Shown in pieces: positions 6,762-11,323 of a stretch of 11,323 bases of DNA. The notes under the pieces were generated by a model. It was given only the letters and a program-made list of their open reading frames with translations, did not search any database and was not told the origin of the DNA. The position numbers were made by a program, and so were the translations under genes. Within the stretch, counting starts at the first letter, position 1, and the number at the start of each line of letters is the position of its first letter. The DNA comes from CAZRDB01 sp964598695 (lineage in GTDB: Bacteria; Armatimonadota; Zipacnadia; UBA1398). The stretch spans positions 1 through 11,323 of the forward strand of contig CAZRDB010000164.1 in the NCBI GenBank assembly GCA_964598695.1, written 5' to 3'.

Positions 6762-7355
6762 GGACGACCTGCCGGTCGCCCTGGCCCGGACGACAGCAGG
6801 GGGCGAGCGTCTGCTCGCCCCCACACACGTCGCCCCGCGATCGCCGTAGGGGCGACCTGCCGGTCGCCCTGGCCCAGACGACCGCAGCGGGCGAGCGTCT
6901 GCTCGCCCACACACACGTCACCCGCGATCGCCGTAGGGGCGACCTGCCGGTCGCCCTGGCCCGGACGACAGCACTGGGCGAGCGTCTGCTCGCCCCTACA
7001 CACGTCGCCCGCGATCGCCGTAGGGGCGACCTGCCGGTCGCCCTGGCCCGGACGACCGCAGTGGGCGAGCGTCTGCTCGCCCCTACACACGTCGCCCGCG
7101 ATCGCCGTGGGGGCGACCTGCCGGTCGCCCTGGCCCGGACGACCGCACTGGGCGAGCGTCTGCTCGCCCCTACACACACACGTCGCCCGCGATCGCCGTA
7201 GGGGCGACCTGCCGGTCGCCCTGGCCCGGACGACCGCAGTGGGCGAGCGTCTGCTCGCCCCTACACACGTCGCCCGCGATCGCCGTGGGGGCGACCTGCC
7301 GGTCGCCCTGGCCCGGACGACCGCACTGGGCGAGCGTCTGCTCGCCCCTACACAC
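6758..7355. repeat. Seven-unit REP/BIME-like palindromic repeat array
   Basis: Units begin at 6758, 6846, 6933, 7020, 7107, 7198 and 7285, with spacings of 88, 87, 87, 87, 91 and 87 bp; the last unit stops after its second hairpin. Each unit holds hairpin A (GGGCGACC, loop TGCC, GGTCGCCC) with GTAG directly 5' of it on the plus strand. After about 20 nt comes hairpin B (GGGCGAGC, loop GTCT, GCTCGCCC) followed by CTAC, which is GTAG on the minus strand. The two hairpins are thus inverted relative to each other, as REPs are in a BIME. Unit spacers carry the octamer GCGATCGC. Variants: hairpin A has GTGG in units 5 and 7; hairpin B's foot is altered in units 1 and 2; unit 1 has a stem mismatch; unit 5 has an extra ACAC. 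Units 4 and 6 are identical, and units 5 and 7 match apart from that insertion. The adjacent RAYT is the probable partner enzyme. Confidence 0.95.
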
Positions 7356-7444
7356 TTCCTCCCCCCCTCATTTCCGGCAGGAACTCCTCCCCTCTGCACG
7401 GAATCCGGTGATTCCCGTTACGGAGACTGAAGGAGGACTACGAC
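7356..7444 (+). promoter_or_regulatory. Short leader between repeat array and GH3 gene
   Basis: These 89 bp separate the array from the GH3 gene and must contain its promoter unless transcription reads through the array. I see a pyrimidine run (7356-7370), a small GGAAT/ATTCC dyad near 7400-7415 and the Shine-Dalgarno GGAGG at 7432-7436, but no recognisable -35/-10 pair. Confidence 0.35.
7432..7436 (+). promoter_or_regulatory. Shine-Dalgarno site of the GH3 gene (GTG start)
   Basis: GGAGG lies 8 nt before GTG 7445. It justifies the non-ATG start. Confidence 0.8.
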
Positions 7445-9127
7445 GTGGAGAACGCGATCGCCAAGCTAGGCTTACGCGCGAAGGTTGCCCAGTTGGTCGT
7501 CCCGTCCGTGTTCGGCGATGGACGCAACCTCGACCAGGCCACCGAGCTGGCCCGGGCCGGGGTCGGAGGCTTCGTCCTCTACGAGGGCGCCTCGCCCCGG
7601 CAGACCGCCGAGATCACCCGCACGCTGCGCGAGGACTCCCTGCGCGCGCTGCCCGACTCGCTCGACGCGGACGAGCGCCAGGCCCTCGGCCTGTTCATCT
7701 CGTGCGATCAGGAGAACGGCGCCGGACAGGTCGTGAAGGGCGCCACCGAGCTGCCGCCCGCGATGGCCTTCGCAGCCACGAACTCGGCCGAGCTGATGTA
7801 CCAGGGCGCGCTCCTCGCCGGGCGCGAGGGCCGCTCGATGGGCTTCGACCTCAACTACGCCCCCTCGGCCGACTTCACGGCCCCGGCCACGGGCCCGGTC
7901 GAGAGCGGCCGGACCTTCGGCAGCGACACGGGGCGCGCGAAGATGCTCTTCGAGGCCTACGCACGCGGCTACCACGAGGCCGGCATGTTCGTCAGCGCGA
8001 AGCACTTCCCCGGCCGGGGCAGCGTGCGGCCCGGCCCCGAGCAGCCCTGGTGGTGCGTGATCGACAAGACGCCCGAGACGGTCGAGGCCGAGGACTGGGC
8101 TTTCTTCTCGCTCGCGATCGAGGCCGGCGTCGACTTCGTGATGAGCGAGCACATCGCGGTCCCCTCCGTCACCGGCGATGACCTCCCCGCCAGCGTGAGC
8201 CGCGCGCTCATCACCGGCCGCCTGCGCGAGAAGCTCGGGTTCCGCGGCGTGATCACGACCGATGACCTGTGGTACGACGAGGTCTGCGCGCGCTTCGGGC
8301 CGGAGGAGGTCGCTGTCCTCTCGCTCGAGGCGGGCCACGACACCCTCCTCAAGCCGCGCGACCCGCTCGCGACGATCGACTACGTCCTCGCGGCCATCGA
8401 GAGCGGGCGGCTCACCGAGGCCCGGATCGACGAATCGCTCGCCCGCCTGCTCGCCTTCAAGCGCCGCTTCGCCGGCCGCCCCGCGATCGACCCCGACCAG
8501 GCCGTGGCCGTGGCCGGCTCCGCCGAGCACGCGGCCGTCTGCCAGCGGATCGCCGATGCGTCGGTCGTCGCGCTCGCGAACGACGGGGCCACGCTGCCGC
8601 TCACCCCGGCGCGCGTGGCCGAGGCGCGGTCGATCCTGCTGGTGAACGTCGCGCGGCGGAGGGCCGACACGATGCCGGCGGCCGTCGAGGAGAAGGTGCG
8701 GGCCCGGTTCGCCGGCAAGAGCATCGCGAGCTTCACGATCACCACCGACGATGACAACGACCCGGCTGTCTTCGCCCCCATCCTCGCCGAAGCCGCGAAG
8801 GCCGATCTCGTGCTGCTGTCGTTCTCGGTGATGCGCAACCGGATGGGCGATCCGGCGCCACTCGGCCTCGTGCGCGAGTTCCTCGTCGACCTGACCTCCC
8901 GGTGCCGCGCGATCGCGCTCTCGCATGGCAACCCGTTCATCGTCCCGGCGCTCCCCGGCCTCGCGGCGGGGCTCTCGAGCTGGGGTGAGGGTGGCTGGTT
9001 CGGCAACCGCTTCGTCACGATCGACAGCATGCTCCGGATCGTCACGGGCGAGCTGGCCCCGGCGGGCACGCTGCCGCTCGCGGTCGGCCCGCTCCCGATC
9101 GGCCATGGCCTGACCTGGAGCGTGTAG
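7445..9127 (+). CDS. Glycoside hydrolase family 3 protein (beta-glycosidase / beta-hexosaminidase type)
   Basis: The 560-aa protein starts with GTG, supported by GGAGG 8 nt upstream, and has no signal peptide, so it should be cytoplasmic. Residues about 1-345 form the GH3 TIM-barrel domain, with the DLNYAPSADF segment, AKHFPGRGS (K186-H187) and GVITTDDLW (nucleophile most likely D273 or D274). Residues about 370-555 resemble the GH3 C-terminal alpha/beta domain, beginning ASVVALANDGATLPLTP. GH3 enzymes are retaining hydrolases of beta-glucosides, beta-xylosides or N-acetylglucosaminides, or phosphorylases. The KHFPG motif resembles NagZ-type members. However, the NagZ continuation HGxxxxDSH, which supplies the His/Asp acid/base, is replaced by RGSVRPGPEQPWW, so standard NagZ chemistry is doubtful. 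Substrate is not assignable. The gene lies 89 bp after the repeat array and ends 7 nt before a strong hairpin. Confidence 0.9.
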   Translation: MENAIAKLGLRAKVAQLVVPSVFGDGRNLDQATELARAGVGGFVLYEGASPRQTAEITRTLREDSLRALPDSLDADERQALGLFISCDQENGAGQVVKGATELPPAMAFAATNSAELMYQGALLAGREGRSMGFDLNYAPSADFTAPATGPVESGRTFGSDTGRAKMLFEAYARGYHEAGMFVSAKHFPGRGSVRPGPEQPWWCVIDKTPETVEAEDWAFFSLAIEAGVDFVMSEHIAVPSVTGDDLPASVSRALITGRLREKLGFRGVITTDDLWYDEVCARFGPEEVAVLSLEAGHDTLLKPRDPLATIDYVLAAIESGRLTEARIDESLARLLAFKRRFAGRPAIDPDQAVAVAGSAEHAAVCQRIADASVVALANDGATLPLTPARVAEARSILLVNVARRRADTMPAAVEEKVRARFAGKSIASFTITTDDDNDPAVFAPILAEAAKADLVLLSFSVMRNRMGDPAPLGLVREFLVDLTSRCRAIALSHGNPFIVPALPGLAAGLSSWGEGGWFGNRFVTIDSMLRIVTGELAPAGTLPLAVGPLPIGHGLTWSV

Positions 9128-9134
9128 CGGGTCT

Positions 9135-9166
9135 CCGAGAGCCCCGCCACACGGCGGGGCTCTCGG
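9135..9166. terminator. Strong hairpin between convergent genes
   Basis: A perfect 14-bp stem (9135-9148 with 9153-9166, including GAGAGCCCCGCC and its complement) closes on a 4-nt ACAC loop. It lies 7 nt after the GH3 stop and 36 nt after the stop of the convergent minus-strand gene. It is well placed to end transcripts from both sides. The U-tracts are poor (GGGTTC on the plus strand). Confidence 0.7.
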
Positions 9167-9202
9167 GTTCGCTGGCGGATGCCGCCGACCTCCCCGGCCC
9201 CC

Positions 9203-11296
9203 TTACGGCCGCGCGATCCGGTTGTAGCCGCGGTTGAGGCGGCCGTGGTAGATCAGCTCCCCGATCCCGCCGAGTGCCGGATAGGGCGGCGCGTGCGCCG
9301 CGAGCGGCAGGCTCATCGACGGCGTCTCGCCCTTTGGCTCGTGGCAGCCGACGCAGGTCAGCCGCTCGCCGGGCCGGACGAAGTTGAACTCCGTCTCGTG
9401 CAGCAACACAGTGCCCTCGCCGTCGAGCACCTGGAACCGCACCGGCCGGTCTGCCGGCACCTCGACGTAGAACGAGCCATCGCTCTCGAGCGGCGCCGTC
9501 CCGAGCACCCGGCTCTCGAAGGCCGCGTTGGCGTTGATGCTCAGGCCCATCAGTGTCGCGCCCAGCACCCGCACGTAGCGTGCCGCCGCGTGATCGTACG
9601 GGCGGTCCGAGGTGAAGACGGACTGGCAGAGGATCGTCGCCGTCCCGCCCGACCGCGCGAGGTTCGGCTCGGCGAGCCGCGGGGCCGCGCGCGGGATCAG
9701 GGGAACGGGGTCGACGTCGCTCCACGCCGGGTCGTCGTAGACGAGGACCATCTCGCGCGTCGCGAGATCCATCAGCCAGATCCCGTAGGCGTTCCACGCG
9801 GCGTTCCACCACGGAGCATGGGCGACGTAGGCCCTGCGTTCGTCGATGGGATACGGCGCGGTCCAGCGACCCACCGGGTTCAGTTCGTCGTGGGCGTGGA
9901 TGTACACTTCCTCGCCCCCCGCCAGGTTGAGGATCTCCGGGTGCAGCGGCTCCTCACAGGCGAGCGCGTCGGCCCGCTGGTCGACGACGGTCAGCCCCGC
10001 GGGCGTCACACAGAGCAGCCGGCCCGAGGGCAGCTCCCGCACCCAGCTCACCGAGACGCCGATGTGCTCCGTGCCGCCCCGGTACCAGCTTGCGCCGGAG
10101 TCCTGGAGGCTGTCGGCGAGCGGCCCGAGCGGAACGTAGAAGCCGCCGCGCATCGCGCCGTACAGCATCCGATCGCCGGTGCCGTCCGGGTTCATCACGC
10201 GGAGCTGGGTCTCGATCCGGTTCAGGTCGCTGCCCCGGTGGTAGATGTCACCGCTGCCGTCTTGGCCGTAGAAGCGGTAGCTCGTGTAGGCGATCCGCCC
10301 CTCGGAGAGCACGAGCGGGTCGTAGTCCTGGTTCGGGTTGACGGTGAGCCGCCGGATCTCCTCTCCGTTCGGCCCCATCACGTAGATGTTCCGGGAGCGC
10401 TCCTGGTGGTAGTACTCCTGGTAGCCACAGCGGTCGGAGACGAACGCGATCCGGCCATCGGGGAGGTAGCAGGGGTCAACGTCGTTCGCGTTGCCGCTCG
10501 TGAGTTGGCGGAAGCCCGTGCCGTCGACCCCGATCTCGCAGATGTGGAAGCCTGCGCCCTTCGCGTCGTCGCACATCGCGAACAGCAGGCGCTTGGCGTC
10601 GTAGCTCACCTCGAGCCCCTGCACCCGGCAACCGACGAAGTTCGTGAGGTTCACGAGCCGGCCGTCCAGGGCGGGCGGCGTGAGCAGATAGACGTTGTCC
10701 CCCCAGTGGTACCAGGGCGTCTTCGGGAAGGGGTACGAGTCCTGGAACCCCAGGTTCGCCCGGGTCCGGGCTGGGGTCTTCAGGAACGCGATCGCCGGCG
10801 CCGCCGGCCCCTCGAGCGGCGGGGGCTCGACCGACGTGCCCGTCAGCCGCGCGGCCGCCTCGCGCGCGGCCGACCGGACGGCGTAGGTCTCATCGCCCTC
10901 GGCGAGGCCCTCGAGCGCCGGGAGCGAACCCGCCTCGCCGCAACGGCCGAGGGCCCGAGCGGCGGCAAGCCGCAGCAGCCACTGGTTGCTCCCGAGGAAC
11001 CGCCCGAGAGTCTCCCGCGCCTGCGGGCCACCGATGCGTCCGAGAGCCTCGAGCGCCGCGTAGGCGACTCGGATGTTCGGCGCGCCAGGCGGCGCGGGCG
11101 GGAGGGTCACGGAGCCGTCCGGCTGGTACTGGCGGGTCCAGAGCGTCACCCAGTCGCTGCCCGTGGAGTAGGCCAGCTCCCAGTACGACTTGGCCTCCTC
11201 CGAGGGGGGGAGCAGGCCCGTGAGCGCCGCGATGCTCTCCGGGTCGCCGAGGGCGCCGTGCGCCTTGGCCGGCCAGTAGCCGAGCCGCTGTTCGCT
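9203..11296 (-). CDS. HEAT-repeat, TolB-like propeller protein with HZS-alpha-like CxxCH domain (5' incomplete)
   Basis: The open frame gives 697 residues from 11296 down to the TAA at 9203-9205. The nearest candidate start is GTG 11149 (648 aa), but sensible HEAT-like sequence (LGDPESIAALTGLL and on) lies upstream of it, so the real start is probably outside the window. Counting from 11149, residues about 15-110 form HEAT-like repeats (ALEALGRIGGPQARETL, LAAARALGRCGEAGSLPALEGL). Residues about 150-340 contain TolB/PD40-type propeller blades (RQLTSGNANDVDPCYLPDG, DGRIAFVSDR, RRLTVNPNQDYDPL). The C-terminal part (LESDGSFYVEVPADRPVRFQVLD, then RPGERLTCVGCHE) resembles the domain named after hydrazine synthase alpha, common in planctomycete extracytoplasmic proteins. 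It holds one covalent c-haem site, CVGCH (C599 to H603). Haem attachment implies export, but any signal peptide would lie outside the window. No evidence links it to hydrazine synthesis; an electron-transfer or sensing role is only inferred. Confidence 0.8.
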   Translation of the reverse strand, partial: SEQRLGYWPAKAHGALGDPESIAALTGLLPPSEEAKSYWELAYSTGSDWVTLWTRQYQPDGSVTLPPAPPGAPNIRVAYAALEALGRIGGPQARETLGRFLGSNQWLLRLAAARALGRCGEAGSLPALEGLAEGDETYAVRSAAREAAARLTGTSVEPPPLEGPAAPAIAFLKTPARTRANLGFQDSYPFPKTPWYHWGDNVYLLTPPALDGRLVNLTNFVGCRVQGLEVSYDAKRLLFAMCDDAKGAGFHICEIGVDGTGFRQLTSGNANDVDPCYLPDGRIAFVSDRCGYQEYYHQERSRNIYVMGPNGEEIRRLTVNPNQDYDPLVLSEGRIAYTSYRFYGQDGSGDIYHRGSDLNRIETQLRVMNPDGTGDRMLYGAMRGGFYVPLGPLADSLQDSGASWYRGGTEHIGVSVSWVRELPSGRLLCVTPAGLTVVDQRADALACEEPLHPEILNLAGGEEVYIHAHDELNPVGRWTAPYPIDERRAYVAHAPWWNAAWNAYGIWLMDLATREMVLVYDDPAWSDVDPVPLIPRAAPRLAEPNLARSGGTATILCQSVFTSDRPYDHAAARYVRVLGATLMGLSINANAAFESRVLGTAPLESDGSFYVEVPADRPVRFQVLDGEGTVLLHETEFNFVRPGERLTCVGCHEPKGETPSMSLPLAAHAPPYPALGGIGELIYHGRLNRGYNRIARP
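9341..9355 (-). other. CxxCH c-type haem attachment motif
   Basis: The minus strand encodes C-V-G-C-H, the sole CxxCH site in the visible part of the protein. It directly follows the PGE-x-L-T phrase usual before this motif in the HZS-alpha-like domain. Confidence 0.7.
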
Positions 11297-11318
11297 CTAG
11301 GTCAGCGCCGCCTAGAGC
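11294..11318. repeat. Inverted repeat at window end carrying an in-frame stop
   Basis: GCTCTAGG (11294-11301) and CCTAGAGC (11311-11318) form an 8-bp dyad with a 9-nt loop, only 5 nt from the end. Its left arm contains the CTA (11297-11299) that reads as TAG in the frame of the HEAT/propeller gene. It could be a genuine junction or an end-of-assembly fold-back artefact. Confidence 0.5.
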
Positions 11319-11323
11319 AACGG

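Noticed and set aside
6758..7355. CRISPR array
   Set aside because: The whole ~87-bp unit is conserved with no variable spacers, there are two palindromes per unit, and no cas genes are present.
6162..7355. A complete IS200/IS605 insertion sequence
   Set aside because: No tnpB, no left-end hairpin before the gene and only repeat hairpins after it; the pattern fits a domesticated RAYT with REPs.
6592..7399. Minus-strand open frames encoding a repetitive protein (blocks such as GEQTLAQCGRPGQGDRQVAP)
   Set aside because: The protein repeats are just translations of the 87-bp DNA units, which happen to be a multiple of three long. The DNA palindromes explain the conservation, including paired stem bases.
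7472..9106. 544-codon minus-strand open frame antisense to GH3
   Set aside because: It is a mirror of the GH3 gene's codon pattern with no domain motifs and no good ribosome binding site.
9203..11296. A hydrazine synthase subunit and hence anammox metabolism
   Set aside because: Only the C-terminal domain resembles HZS alpha, with a single CxxCH in view. HEAT and propeller regions and neighbours do not match an hzs cluster.

Overview
This is a very GC-rich bacterial window with six protein-coding genes and one striking repeat array. No rRNA, tRNA or CRISPR is visible. Several features are typical of Planctomycetota and similar high-GC environmental lineages (Armatimonadota, Hydrogenedentota): a secreted VIT/VWA protein, a Tat-exported sugar isomerase-like protein, and a beta-propeller protein ending in a hydrazine-synthase-alpha-like domain with a CxxCH haem site. 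The phylum is an inference from gene content and base composition, not a demonstrated assignment. Most genes have a clean GGAGG Shine-Dalgarno site 5 to 8 nt before the start, which lets starts be fixed with some confidence.

Layout. Positions 1-113 hold a strong hairpin downstream of the first gene. On the minus strand lie a secreted VIT/VWA protein (114-2810) and, upstream of it in the same direction, a Tat-signal sugar phosphate isomerase/epimerase-like TIM-barrel protein (2948-3895). A 142-bp divergent region (3896-4037) separates these from a plus-strand GH36-type alpha-galactosidase-like gene (4038-6161). It is followed after 57 bp by a REP-associated tyrosine transposase (RAYT, 6219-6761). 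The stop codon of that gene lies inside the first unit of a seven-unit palindromic repeat array (6758-7355). A GTG-started GH3 family glycosidase follows (7445-9127), then a 14-bp-stem hairpin (9135-9166). A convergent minus-strand gene (9203-11296) encodes HEAT-like repeats, TolB-like propeller blades and the CxxCH domain. It is cut off at its 5' end by an in-frame stop close to the window end.

How it fits together. The GH36, GH3 and isomerase-like genes suggest breakdown of alpha-galactosides and beta-glycosides, although nothing proves co-regulation. The most notable element is the RAYT with its own array. Each ~87-bp unit contains two inverted hairpins whose feet carry GTAG (or GTGG) immediately next to the stem, one reading on each strand. 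This is the architecture of BIMEs recognised by RAYT proteins in enterobacteria and pseudomonads. The array shows recent growth by a two-unit block. RAYT/REP systems are known in principle; this particular repeat family, its double GTAG marking, its HIP1-like octamer spacer and its gene-overlapping first unit are the parts worth following up.
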